45,740 bases of DNA. Source: an uncultured Pelagibacteraceae bacterium (GTDB lineage: Bacteria > Pseudomonadota > Alphaproteobacteria > Pelagibacterales > Pelagibacteraceae). The DNA lies in NCBI GenBank assembly GCA_902556065.1, contig CACDUV010000005.1, positions 1 through 45,740 on the forward strand. The letters are read 5' to 3'. Position numbers and translations under genes: made by a program. Every line of letters starts with the position of its first letter. Within the stretch, counting starts at the first letter, position 1. Positions 24,191-33,171 of the stretch are shown piece by piece. The notes under the pieces were generated by a model, which ran no database searches, was not told where the DNA came from, and worked only from the letters and a program-made list of their open reading frames with translations.

Positions 24191-25073
24191 TTTGCTCAGA
24201 ACTTATAGCAGAATTTTGTTTTAACAATATTGATAATAAAGTTCCTATTTTAGATGCCAAATCTCTTCTCTCTACGATTAAATCAACAAACCCAGTTTTT
24301 TCAACATACTCACTTTTTTGGAAACCTTCAGGTAATTCTTCTTTTACTGTTCCTTGAATTACTCTTGCGCCTGCAAATGCAATTAAAGCACCTGGCTCAG
24401 CAATATGAATATCTCCTAACATTGCATAGGAAGCAGTTATTCCTCCTGCAGTTGGGTCTGTAATGCAAACTAGGTAAGGTAATCCATTTTTCTTTAATTC
24501 ATTAATTGCTAGTGTAGTTCTTGTCATTTGAGATAATGAAATTAAACTTTCCATCATCCTCATTCCTCCACCAGCGCTAATGCATATAAATGGCGTTTGA
24601 TTTTCTATTGCATGTTGAATTCCATATAAAAATGCTTCACCTTCTGCAGCAGCCATTGATGCTCCTAAAAAATCAAAATCAGAGGCAACAGCTGTAATTT
24701 TAATATTATTGATTGTTCCAGATACAACCATCATTCCACAATCTAATCCGGTTTTCTTTCGTGCAATTTTTAATCTATCTTTGTATGATTTAGTATCTGT
24801 CCAATTTAAAGGATCATCTTTTGGAATGGGTGTTTTAAATATTTCATAGTTATTTTTTCCAAACAAAATATCAAATCTTTGTTTAGGTTTAATTCTATGA
24901 TGTTTGTTACAATCTGGACATACCCATAGATTTGCTTCTAAATCTTTTTTAAGAATTGGCCCACGACAACAACTCGTCCAGTCACTTTTTGCAATATCTT
25001 CTTTGGATGCTCTCTCTTTAATAGCAGTTTTAATTTTTTCACTTGCTTTAATTAATTTTGTAAGCCAATTCAT
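24144..25073 (-). CDS. accD: Acetyl-CoA carboxylase carboxyltransferase subunit beta
   Basis: Transfers CO2 from biotin to acetyl-CoA with AccA to make malonyl-CoA. The crotonase-fold core includes GGGMRMMESLISLSQM, TDPTAGGITASYAMLGDIHIAEPGA and the GFAGARVIQGTVKEELPEGF-like region. The N-terminal zinc ribbon is altered: residues 35-36 read CC and the second pair is CPDC (52-55), so the first CxxC knuckle is not canonical. Length is 309 aa. It starts 3 bp after the trpA stop; trpA-accD-folC is a common proteobacterial order. Confidence 0.94.
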   Translation of the reverse strand: MNWLTKLIKASEKIKTAIKERASKEDIAKSDWTSCCRGPILKKDLEANLWVCPDCNKHHRIKPKQRFDILFGKNNYEIFKTPIPKDDPLNWTDTKSYKDRLKIARKKTGLDCGMMVVSGTINNIKITAVASDFDFLGASMAAAEGEAFLYGIQHAIENQTPFICISAGGGMRMMESLISLSQMTRTTLAINELKKNGLPYLVCITDPTAGGITASYAMLGDIHIAEPGALIAFAGARVIQGTVKEELPEGFQKSEYVEKTGFVDLIVERRDLASKIGTLLSILLKQNSAISSEQNETSEDTQQFSKVAS

Positions 25074-25076
25074 GTT

Positions 25077-25892
25077 TTATTTTAATACCTCTGAAAAACT
25101 TTGCACTTGTTTCCCAAAACTTTGTGTTAAATCTGGGGCATTTATATTATCTTGAATATATTTTACAAATGTTGAACCAACAATAACTCCATTACAACCA
25201 CTATTAGCTACTTTTTTAGCATCTTCAGGACTTTTAATACCAAATCCAGAACAAACAGGAATACTTGTTAAGCTTTTGATTCTTTTAACAAAGTTTGCAA
25301 CATCAGTTTCATTGGCAGATTTTACTCCTGTAACACCACTCACATTTACTTGGTAAATAAATCCAGATGAGATTTTAACTATATATTCAAGTCTTTTTTG
25401 ATCTGTTGTGGGTGCTGCTAATTTTATTAATGATAATCCATTATCATTTAGAGAGTCTCTTAATTCATTTTCCTCTTTTAATTCATGTGGTGCATCAACG
25501 ACTAGCACAGCATCTGCACCAGCTTTTTTTATATCATCTATAAATTTATTGATCGGGTATTTGTAAAGATTAGCTATGTAGCCCATTAAAAGGATCCCTA
25601 CCTCTCTGTTATAATCTCTAATTTTTTCAACAAGTTTAATGGTATCTTTTAAAGTATACCCATTCTTTAAAACATAGTCATGTGCAGCTTTAATAACTGG
25701 TCCTTCAGCAGAAGCTTCAGAGGTGCAATAGCCAATTTCTAATATAGAAACACCATTATCTATAGCTTGTTTTATTAGCTCAAAACTTTGTTCAGGAGTA
25801 GGGTAACATCCAACAAAATAAGAAACTAGTTTTGTTTTTGGATTATTATTCTCAAATATTTTTTTAAATCGTTCACTCAAAATCTTTACCAA
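25077..25892 (-). CDS. trpA: Tryptophan synthase alpha chain
   Basis: Cleaves indole-3-glycerol phosphate to indole, which is channelled to TrpB. The TIM-barrel motifs are visible: LVSYFVGCYP (about 22-31), ILEIGYCTSEASAEGPVI with the catalytic Glu (near 51) and a following acidic region, VLLMGYIANLYKYPI, ADAVLVVDAPHE, and GFGIKSPEDAK with VIVGSTFV phosphate binding. In the second catalytic region an Ala-Glu-Gly replaces the more usual Asp-containing segment. Length is 271 aa. It starts 20 bp inside trpB. Confidence 0.94.
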   Translation of the reverse strand: MVKILSERFKKIFENNNPKTKLVSYFVGCYPTPEQSFELIKQAIDNGVSILEIGYCTSEASAEGPVIKAAHDYVLKNGYTLKDTIKLVEKIRDYNREVGILLMGYIANLYKYPINKFIDDIKKAGADAVLVVDAPHELKEENELRDSLNDNGLSLIKLAAPTTDQKRLEYIVKISSGFIYQVNVSGVTGVKSANETDVANFVKRIKSLTSIPVCSGFGIKSPEDAKKVANSGCNGVIVGSTFVKYIQDNINAPDLTQSFGKQVQSFSEVLK

Positions 25893-27066
25893 TATGTTCT
25901 TGGATAGTATCCAAATCCTTTTCTCCTCTACCGCATAGGGACAGGCAAATTGTATAATCTTTAGGTTTATCTTTTGCTTGTCTAAAAATTACTTCAGCTG
26001 CGGCTGCCATAGGTTCTAATGCAGAACAAATTCCTTCAGTTCTTGCTATAATTTTATATGCTTCAAGCATTTCTTGGTCAGTAGCTGATGAATAAGTAAC
26101 AGCTTTTTGATCTTTCAAATAAGAGTGCAGTGGACCAACAGAAAAATAAGTTATACCTGCACCCAAACTCATTCCTCCTAAAGATTTTGCACCATCATCT
26201 GTTTGCAACATATATGTTTTCATTCCCTGCATAATTCCAGGTGTTCCATTTGTGAGTGCAGCAGTTTCACTTGCCTCTACACCAATCTTAGAAATGTTTG
26301 TTTCATCTAAAAAATCATAAATTGCACCTGCAAAATTACTTCCTCCACCAACACAACCAACAATCATGTCTGGTAATTTTCCTTCTTGTTCAAGTGATTG
26401 TACTCTTATTTCTCTTCCAATAATACTTTGGGCAAATGCTACAATTTTTGGAAATGGATGCGCAGAAACTACAGAACCACAAATATAAGCAAAGTCAGGA
26501 TTGGTGGTCCAAGTTTTAATTGCATCTGTAATGGCTTCTTTTAAAGTTCCAGGAACTGCTTTCAATTTTGCACCATAGTGTTTTGCTTTTATTATATTTT
26601 GATTTACCCTTGCTATATCTACTTCACCCATTACGCCAATTAAAGGCATTCCAAACTTGGCAGCTACTGCTGCGGTTGCGCTATAATGCTGTCCTGCACC
26701 ACTCTCACAAATTAAACTTTTTTTACCCATTCTTTTTGCAAGTAACACTTGAAACAAACTGTTCGTGATTTTGTGACTTCCGGTATGATTTAAATGTTCT
26801 TGTTTAAATAAGATGCGAGCACCACCTAATTCTTTAGTAAGATTTTCTGCAAAATATAAAGGGGATGGTCTTCCTATGTAGTGTTTACAGTAATATGCAA
26901 ATTGGTCTAAAAATTCTTTATCTTTGATTGCTTTCTCAAACCCTTGATTTAGCTCATGTAAAGCAGGCATTAAAGTTTCTCCAACAGCCATACCTCCCAT
27001 AGCAGATTTACCTTCACCATAATAACCCAGTTCATCTGGACCTGTTTTCAATGAATTTTTTGTCAT
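25873..27066 (-). CDS. trpB: Tryptophan synthase beta chain
   Basis: PLP enzyme condensing indole with serine. The Schiff-base lysine is Lys99 in LNHTGSHKITN. Other motifs are ETGAGQHY-like CESGAGQHYSA, the glycine-rich phosphate loop CVGGGSNFAGAI, and the LSLCGRGEKD end. The start region DELGYYGEGKSAMGG replaces the more common G-x-FGG motif but aligns in place. At 397 aa it is full length. It overlaps trpA by 20 bp and starts 7 bp after trpF. Confidence 0.97.
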   Translation of the reverse strand: MTKNSLKTGPDELGYYGEGKSAMGGMAVGETLMPALHELNQGFEKAIKDKEFLDQFAYYCKHYIGRPSPLYFAENLTKELGGARILFKQEHLNHTGSHKITNSLFQVLLAKRMGKKSLICESGAGQHYSATAAVAAKFGMPLIGVMGEVDIARVNQNIIKAKHYGAKLKAVPGTLKEAITDAIKTWTTNPDFAYICGSVVSAHPFPKIVAFAQSIIGREIRVQSLEQEGKLPDMIVGCVGGGSNFAGAIYDFLDETNISKIGVEASETAALTNGTPGIMQGMKTYMLQTDDGAKSLGGMSLGAGITYFSVGPLHSYLKDQKAVTYSSATDQEMLEAYKIIARTEGICSALEPMAAAAEVIFRQAKDKPKDYTICLSLCGRGEKDLDTIQEHIGKDFE

Positions 27067-27073
27067 GTTTCTT

Positions 27074-27697
27074 TTATGAATTAATATTATGGACTGTATT
27101 CAGAAACTTATCAATTTTATTAATATCTTTTACTCCTTTTGAGCTCTCCAAACTTCCGCTTACATCCAATATGTAGTGTTTATTTTTTAAATTGGCAACA
27201 TCTTCTATTTTTATATTTCCTGCAATCATTTTTTCTATGCCGTCTTCTACTTCATTTAACAAATCATGATCAAAACTCATGGATTTCTCATACCCTTTGC
27301 TATCAAATAAAATTATCTCAGATATATTTTCATAAACTTTATATTTTTTTACATCTTCTTCGTTTTCAATAGTAAGAGCAGTGATTATTTTTTTGTTATA
27401 CTTTTCTTTTATTTGTTTGATTTCATCAAAACTACAATCATAAATTTGATAATAATCGAAAGGTAATTCTTTAATTTTTTCTAAAATCTTTTCATCAGGT
27501 TTTACAAGAACTGCTACATAATTACTTTGTCTTTTGTTTATATTTAATAGGACTTTTAATTGATTAAATTCTACATAACGCGAGCTTGCTTTCCAATTTA
27601 CAATAAAACCTATGAACCTTGGTGGGTGAGGGTGGTTAATAATATGAATTAAAGTTTTAGGATCTGAAATCCCACAGATTTTACAACTTTTGATCAT
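27074..27697 (-). CDS. trpF: Phosphoribosylanthranilate isomerase
   Basis: Isomerises PRA to CdRP in tryptophan synthesis. The N-terminal KICGI places the catalytic Cys at residue 8. The FIGFIVNWKASSRYV segment corresponds to the family's GFVF-x-x-SPR loop but is divergent. The C-terminal YILDVSGSLESSKGVKDINKI carries the catalytic Asp and the phosphate-binding SGS/GVKD loop. Length is 207 aa. It lies between pyrF and trpB; its ATG shares a base with the pyrF stop. Confidence 0.88.
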   Translation of the reverse strand: MIKSCKICGISDPKTLIHIINHPHPPRFIGFIVNWKASSRYVEFNQLKVLLNINKRQSNYVAVLVKPDEKILEKIKELPFDYYQIYDCSFDEIKQIKEKYNKKIITALTIENEEDVKKYKVYENISEIILFDSKGYEKSMSFDHDLLNEVEDGIEKMIAGNIKIEDVANLKNKHYILDVSGSLESSKGVKDINKIDKFLNTVHNINS

Positions 27698-28386
27698 CAG
27701 TTTAAATGATCAATTAATTTTTTAATATTATTTTTTATATTCCCTTTTGTAAGAGACCTGCCAATTACAACTGCTGTAACTTTATTTTTAAAAGCGTCTT
27801 TTGGAGTCATTACTCTTGCCTGATCATTTGTATTGTCACCTGGCATTCTGATACCAGGTGTAATAATTAAAAAATTTTTATATTTTTTTCTAATAATTTT
27901 TGCTTCTTTTCCAGAGCAAACAATCCCATCACATCCTGATTTTTTTACAATACTAGCTTGTTTTAAAACAAGTTGTTCAACTGTTTTGGTATGACCAATT
28001 TCTTTTAAAGATTTATTGTTAAGACTAGTCAATATAGTAACTCCTAGTACTTTTAAATTTTTATTAATTTGTTTAGCTTTTTTTTTGATAGCTTTAAGCA
28101 TGTTAAGACCACCATTTGCATGCACGGTTATGTATTTGCAATTTTTTAAATCTTTTAAACTATCAACTGCTGAAAGAGCTGTTTGTGGAATATCGTTTAT
28201 CTTTAAATCTAACCAAAAATCTGATTTATATTTTTCTAAAAATTTTCTTCCATTTCTAGAATAAAAAAACTGTAATCCAAATTTTGGAAGAATTTTTAAT
28301 TTATTTGTTTTTATATTTTTAAGAATTCTATTTATGTGGTTTAAATTTGAGGTATCGCACGCAATAAATATAGTTCTATTCTTCAT
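27697..28386 (-). CDS. pyrF: Orotidine 5'-phosphate decarboxylase
   Basis: Converts OMP to UMP, the last step of de novo pyrimidine synthesis. The catalytic Asp-Lys-Asp array is present in FWLDLKINDIPQTA (about 57-70). KYITVHANGG, GCDGIVCSGKEA, ITPGIRMPGD and AVVIGRSLTKG form the phosphate- and base-binding regions. At 229 aa it is normal. It overlaps the end of ihfB by 11 bp. Confidence 0.95.
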   Translation of the reverse strand: MKNRTIFIACDTSNLNHINRILKNIKTNKLKILPKFGLQFFYSRNGRKFLEKYKSDFWLDLKINDIPQTALSAVDSLKDLKNCKYITVHANGGLNMLKAIKKKAKQINKNLKVLGVTILTSLNNKSLKEIGHTKTVEQLVLKQASIVKKSGCDGIVCSGKEAKIIRKKYKNFLIITPGIRMPGDNTNDQARVMTPKDAFKNKVTAVVIGRSLTKGNIKNNIKKLIDHLN

Positions 28387-28666
28387 TGTTAATTTTTTTA
28401 AATATTTCTTTACTCATTTTCCATGATATTACTTTTTTTTCAGGAACTGCAACTTTTTCACCAGATTTTGGATTTCTTCTTATAGAGGCTTTTTGAGTTT
28501 TAACTCTAAAGGTCCCAAAATTTCTTAACTCAACTCCATCTCCTCTTCTTAGTGATTTTTTTATTTCATTTAAAATTATATCAGCAAATTTCTCTAAATC
28601 TTTTTTTAAAAAATTCGGGTAGTTTTTTGAAAGTTGTTTTAAGAGCTTTGATTTTACAATAGCCAA
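28376..28666 (-). CDS. ihfB: Integration host factor beta-like DNA-bending protein
   Basis: 96-aa HU/IHF-fold nucleoid protein. It has an N-terminal helical dimerisation part, the GDGVELRNFGTFRVK turn, then the DNA-binding arm RRNPKSGEKVAVPEKKV with the intercalating Pro, and WKMSKEIFKKIN at the end. The position directly downstream of rpsA (16 bp) is the classic ihfB location in proteobacteria, which favours IHF-beta over HU. Whether an alpha partner exists cannot be seen here. Confidence 0.9.
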   Translation of the reverse strand: MAIVKSKLLKQLSKNYPNFLKKDLEKFADIILNEIKKSLRRGDGVELRNFGTFRVKTQKASIRRNPKSGEKVAVPEKKVISWKMSKEIFKKINNEE

Positions 28667-28682
28667 TTTAAATATTTTTAAA

Positions 28683-30410
28683 TTATTCTTTCTTTTCTTC
28701 TTTTTTCTTTAAATCATCAGATAATGAGGAAAAAGGCAAGTTTTTACCTGACCCTTCAGATCCATATTTTTCAAGAGCTTCTTTTTTTTCAATTTCTTCA
28801 AGTAATTTTATGCTTAAGATTACCTTCCTCTTATTGATGTCTAAATCTGCTATCGCACAGTCTAATTTCTCCCCACCAGTCCATCTGCTTGGTCTAGCAT
28901 CTGCAGCATTGATCGCAATTGCAGATTTTTTAATTTGGAAATCCATTTCACAACCCTCTGGTCTTACAATTAATCCTTTGTTGTCAGTTGAAACAACCTT
29001 AACAGTAATTGTTTGATTTTTTGACTTATTCTTAAACCACTCAAATGGGTCAGGTTGTGTTTGTTTTAAACCAACTCTAATCTTTTGTTCTGAAGTTTTA
29101 ATTTCTAAAACCTTAACATTAATTTTGTCACCTTTTTTATATTTATTTAATTCATCTTCACCATTATTTAAATAAGTTAAATCATTGCAATGTAAAAATG
29201 CGTCAATATCTAGATCCTCAATTTTTACAAACAAAGAATATTCATTTTTGTTCACAACTTCACCCTCTACAATTGTATCTACTGGATATTTATTCTCAAA
29301 TGTCTTAAAAGGGTTTTCTTGAGTTAACCTATGAGAAATTGCAACACGTCTTTTTTCTTTATCAATTTCAGTAATAATACAATCTATTTCATCACCAACT
29401 TTAAACATTTTTTTAGCTGAGATATTCTTTTTAGTCCAGCTTAGTTCACTAGAGTGAAGTAAAGTTGTTAAGCCCGGTTCAAGTTCGCAAAAAGCGCCGA
29501 ATTCCATTAATTTTACAACTTTAACTTTATATATTTTATCTAATTCATAATTTTCAATATGTTCAAAAGGATCTGGTGATAATTGTTTTACAGAACATCC
29601 GACTTGTAATTTTTCTTTATCAACACTGATTACTTTTAAATCATGTTTTTCACCTATGTTGAACACTTCATCAGGATGATTAACTCGTGAATATGAAATT
29701 TCCTGTAAGTGAACTAATACATCTAATTCACCGTTAACATTAAAAAAACATCCAAATGAACTATATCCTTTCACTTCTGCACCTTTTATAATGTCACCAA
29801 CTTTATATTTCTCAACTATTTTTGCTTTATCCTCTTTTTTAAATGATGAAATAATTTCTCGTCTTGATACACAAGCGTTACCTCTTACTTTGTCTAATTT
29901 AATAAGTGCAAATTTTTGTGGTTCATTCATTAAGTGACTAATGTCTTTTAGGGGTTTGTCACTTATCTGGGAGCCAGGCAAAAACATTAATGAACCAGTA
30001 TCTATATGTTCAACGATACACCCTCCTTTGCATTTAGATGTAATTTTTCCCATTATAGGTTCGTTTTTTTCATATGCTTCAACTAATTTATCCCAACCTT
30101 TAATTTTTTGAGCTTTACTAGCAGAAACTAAAACTTCACCGTGTTTATCCTCTATTTTTTCAAGGAGCACAGGAATTGTTTCTCCAATTTTAATTTTTTC
30201 GGAAAGACCCATGCTCTTTAATTCATTTATATCAAGAACTGGTTCTGATTTAAGACCTTCAACGAATAAAAAAACAAATTTCTCCGTAATTTTATTGATT
30301 TTTCCTTCTATAATTTTACCTTCTTCTATCTGAACTTTTGAGAGCTGACTGTTTAATAATTTTTCAAATTCTTGAGATACTGGATTTGATAAGTCTTTAT
30401 AAATTTCCAT
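28683..30410 (-). CDS. rpsA: 30S ribosomal protein S1
   Basis: RNA-binding ribosomal protein that delivers mRNA to the 30S subunit. The 575-aa product contains six S1-like OB repeats; examples are the GKITSKCKGGCIVEH, GAEVKGYSSFGCFFNV, VVKLMEFGAFCELEPG and EVVNKNEYSLFVKIEDLD segments. The C-terminal tail is acidic/Lys-rich. It shares its ATG region with the cmk stop, and ihfB follows after 16 bp, giving the conserved cmk-rpsA-ihfB order. Confidence 0.96.
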   Translation of the reverse strand: MEIYKDLSNPVSQEFEKLLNSQLSKVQIEEGKIIEGKINKITEKFVFLFVEGLKSEPVLDINELKSMGLSEKIKIGETIPVLLEKIEDKHGEVLVSASKAQKIKGWDKLVEAYEKNEPIMGKITSKCKGGCIVEHIDTGSLMFLPGSQISDKPLKDISHLMNEPQKFALIKLDKVRGNACVSRREIISSFKKEDKAKIVEKYKVGDIIKGAEVKGYSSFGCFFNVNGELDVLVHLQEISYSRVNHPDEVFNIGEKHDLKVISVDKEKLQVGCSVKQLSPDPFEHIENYELDKIYKVKVVKLMEFGAFCELEPGLTTLLHSSELSWTKKNISAKKMFKVGDEIDCIITEIDKEKRRVAISHRLTQENPFKTFENKYPVDTIVEGEVVNKNEYSLFVKIEDLDIDAFLHCNDLTYLNNGEDELNKYKKGDKINVKVLEIKTSEQKIRVGLKQTQPDPFEWFKNKSKNQTITVKVVSTDNKGLIVRPEGCEMDFQIKKSAIAINAADARPSRWTGGEKLDCAIADLDINKRKVILSIKLLEEIEKKEALEKYGSEGSGKNLPFSSLSDDLKKKEEKKE

Positions 30411-31066
30411 TAAATATTAATTTTCCTATCTATTATTTTTTTAATTTTTAAAAAACATGCCCTTTTATTAAGGTTTGTCGTATTAATCAATAGTGAATCT
30501 TTTGTTTTCTTTAATGGAGATATTTTTCTATTTAAATCGTTTTTATCACGTTTTTTAATGCTTTTTAAGACTTCTTGATAAGTTATTTCTTTTTTTAATC
30601 CTTTTAATTCTTTATATCTCCTCAAAGCTCTAGTTTTTACATTTGCTGTTATATAAAATTTGAACTCAGCATCAGGAATAATATTGTAAGTAATATCTCT
30701 GCCATCTAAACAAGAACCTTTATATTTTTTAGGAGGATTGTAAGCAAAATTTAATTGGAAAGAATGAACCATTTTCCTTATAGATTTAATTTTAGAAATT
30801 ATAGAAGCTTCTGTACCTACTTCGTCAGACAATAAATTACTTTTTGTAAGGTCTTTTATCTTTAAATATTTTATTTTTGATTTTACGAATTTATTATTAA
30901 ATTTTTTAGGAAATTTAATTTTCAAATAAGCAATAAATCTATAAATTTTTCCAGTATCAAGATAAAAAAGATTATAGTGTTTAGAAATAGCTTTTGCTAA
31001 AGTTCCAGCACCCGCAGCGGCAGGTGAGTCAATAGCAATTTTTAAAATATTTTTTCTTCTAATCAT
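30410..31066 (-). CDS. cmk: Cytidylate kinase with a degenerate P-loop
   Basis: Predicted CMP/dCMP kinase of 218 aa. Most family landmarks are present: FYLDTGKIYRF near 34-44, SCLDGRDITYNIIPDAEFKFYITA near 118-141, KKRDKNDLNRKISPLKKTKDSLLINT near the end. The P-loop, however, reads DSPAAAGAGTLAK (13-25) where the family has DGPAASGKGT. The phosphate-binding Lys is Ala at residue 20 (codon GCT) and the preceding Gly is Ser. All other motifs are retained, so this is more likely a modified than a dead enzyme. It overlaps aroA by 4 bp and abuts rpsA, the conserved location. Confidence 0.9.
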   Translation of the reverse strand: MIRRKNILKIAIDSPAAAGAGTLAKAISKHYNLFYLDTGKIYRFIAYLKIKFPKKFNNKFVKSKIKYLKIKDLTKSNLLSDEVGTEASIISKIKSIRKMVHSFQLNFAYNPPKKYKGSCLDGRDITYNIIPDAEFKFYITANVKTRALRRYKELKGLKKEITYQEVLKSIKKRDKNDLNRKISPLKKTKDSLLINTTNLNKRACFLKIKKIIDRKINI

Positions 31067-32388
31067 TTTTTTAAATCATCTATAATTTTTAAAAAATTAG
31101 GAAATGAGGTATTTATCGAGTCCTTATCGTGGATAATCCATTTTCCACCAAAAGTTAAAGCTGCAATTAGACTTGTCATAAAAACTCTATGATCTTTCAG
31201 ATAATTTTTTATTATAATCTTTTTTTTAGAATTCAAATTTAGGTTAGGATTTCCAAAAATTTTAATTGAATTATTAGTTGTGACTGTTTTTACTCCTAGA
31301 TTTATTAATATTTTTTCTGCCCATTTTAGTCTTGGACTTTCTTTTTGATTTAGCTCACCTAGATTTGTAAAATAAGATATACCTTTTGCTTTAGCTGCTA
31401 CTAGGAATATAACTAAAAATTCATCAATTGCCCCACTATTTAATGAAGATGGACATTTTATAGCTTTTATTTTTTTCGCACTTAAAATTTTAATATCTGC
31501 TCTTTCTTCACCTTTATAAATTTTTTTATTTTTAAAATAAATTTTAACTCCCATTTTTTTTAAAATTGTAATAATTCCTATTCTTGATGGATTTATGTTT
31601 ACATTTTTAATTATTAATTCTGAATTTGTTGAAAGTGCTGTTAGAACGATAAAGAATGCGCTGGAACTAATATCAGAAGGAATGTCATAATCTAAAGTAT
31701 TAATTTTTTTTACTTTTTCGATTCTTATTTCATCAAAATTTTTATTACTTTTAACCTTGACTGGTAATTTTAAATATTTGCACAATAGTTCAGTATGATT
31801 TCTCGATTTTTTTGCTTTAATTATAGTGGTTCCATTAGTTCTCATTGCAGCAAAGATAATAGAACTTTTGCACTGGGCAGAACCTTTATTTTCATTGTAT
31901 TTGATTGGTTTTAAATTAGATGATCCATATAATTTTAAAGGTAAAAATTTTTTATTCCTTAATTTAAATTTAGCTCCAAATTTACTTAAAGGGTAAGATA
32001 CTCTACTAAAATCTCTTTTAGATAAACTTTTGTCACCAACTAAATTAATTGGTTTTGAAGAATTAACTAATAAACCAAGTATTAATCTTCCCAATGTCCC
32101 AGAATTTTGTGCATTTATTGTTATGTTATTTTTTAATTTATACCCATCAATCCCATTTCCATAAATTTTACATTCCTTTTTATTCACAAATACTCTAACA
32201 CCTAGTTTTTTTATAGCTTCTATTGCAGCTAAAACATCCTCAGACATTAGAAGATTTTTTGCTTTTGACATGCCGTTTGCTAACGAGGCAAAAAGTACCC
32301 ATCTAATGCTCAAGCTTTTATCGCCAGGAACAGAAATTTTTTTTTTAAAACTTCTAATCTTTTGATTTACAGAAATTATTTTTGTCAT
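31063..32388 (-). CDS. aroA: 3-phosphoshikimate 1-carboxyvinyltransferase (EPSP synthase)
   Basis: Sixth step of the shikimate pathway, joining PEP and shikimate 3-phosphate. Motifs include PGDKSLSIRWVLFASLANG (22-40), NAQNSGTLGRLILGLL near 93-108, DIPSDISSSAFFIVLTAL, and GGKWIIHDKDSINTSFPNF at the C-terminus. The SGT-x-x-RL pattern, with Leu following the Arg, resembles class II (CP4-like) enzymes; this is a motif-level judgement. Length is 441 aa. It lies 6 bp after lptB and couples to cmk (ATGA). Confidence 0.95.
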   Translation of the reverse strand: MTKIISVNQKIRSFKKKISVPGDKSLSIRWVLFASLANGMSKAKNLLMSEDVLAAIEAIKKLGVRVFVNKKECKIYGNGIDGYKLKNNITINAQNSGTLGRLILGLLVNSSKPINLVGDKSLSKRDFSRVSYPLSKFGAKFKLRNKKFLPLKLYGSSNLKPIKYNENKGSAQCKSSIIFAAMRTNGTTIIKAKKSRNHTELLCKYLKLPVKVKSNKNFDEIRIEKVKKINTLDYDIPSDISSSAFFIVLTALSTNSELIIKNVNINPSRIGIITILKKMGVKIYFKNKKIYKGEERADIKILSAKKIKAIKCPSSLNSGAIDEFLVIFLVAAKAKGISYFTNLGELNQKESPRLKWAEKILINLGVKTVTTNNSIKIFGNPNLNLNSKKKIIIKNYLKDHRVFMTSLIAALTFGGKWIIHDKDSINTSFPNFLKIIDDLKK

Positions 32389-32394
32389 TAGACT

Positions 32395-33171
32395 TTATTT
32401 AAAACTGAAAGATTCACCGAAGTAAGCACTTTTTGCTGCAATATTATTAACTAAGTCTGACGGAGAACCTTCTGCAATAATCTTACAATTACTTAATATC
32501 ATTGCAGCATCTACGCAAGCTAGCAAATCTCTGGCCTGATGATCACATATACAGATAGTAATTTTTTTTTCATTTTGTAAATTTACAATTATTTCTTGTA
32601 ACATTTTAATTGTTAGTACGTCTAAAGCTGCAAAACATTCATCCAAGAGAAGTACTTTGGGATCACTTAAAAGAGATAGGGCGATTACCAATTTTTTTTT
32701 TTGTCCTCCAGATAAAAATTTAGCTTTTATATTTCTTAAGTTCTCTAGCTCAAATTTGTTAATTAATTCATTTATTTTATTTTCTTCGGCATTTTTTTCA
32801 TCAATTACAATTTCAGCGATAGCTTTTAGATTTTGATATAATGTGAGATCATTAAAAAAACCACCATATTGGGGAACATAACCTACTTTGAATTTTTTTG
32901 TTCTGAGGTAAATTGGATAATCCACAACATTAGTATTATTAATTTTAATCTTGCCACTATCTGGTTTAATAAGTCCTGTTATTAAATTGAATATAGTTGA
33001 TTTACCAACGCCATTTGGACCAAGCATCCCAAATATTTCACCTTCATGGATTTTAAAATTGATATTATCTAAAATTAAACGATTTCCATATGATAAGGAA
33101 ACGTTTTCAAATGATATAATAGAATTAGGTTGTTTGTATGACTTAATTCTAAATTTTTTAATTATTGCCAT
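32395..33171 (-). CDS. lptB: LPS export ABC transporter ATP-binding protein LptB
   Basis: Cytoplasmic ATPase of the LptB2FG transporter that extracts lipopolysaccharide. Walker A is GPNGVGKST (51-59), the Q-loop is VPQYGG (99-104), the signature is LSGGQKKK, and Walker B is VLLLDECFAALD. There the catalytic Glu178 is kept but Cys replaces the usual Pro at 179. The switch His is in CDHQARD, and the C-terminal SAYFGESF is the LptB hallmark. Length is 258 aa. It follows lptC directly; no lptA lies between them. Confidence 0.9.
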   Translation of the reverse strand: MAIIKKFRIKSYKQPNSIISFENVSLSYGNRLILDNINFKIHEGEIFGMLGPNGVGKSTIFNLITGLIKPDSGKIKINNTNVVDYPIYLRTKKFKVGYVPQYGGFFNDLTLYQNLKAIAEIVIDEKNAEENKINELINKFELENLRNIKAKFLSGGQKKKLVIALSLLSDPKVLLLDECFAALDVLTIKMLQEIIVNLQNEKKITICICDHQARDLLACVDAAMILSNCKIIAEGSPSDLVNNIAAKSAYFGESFSFK

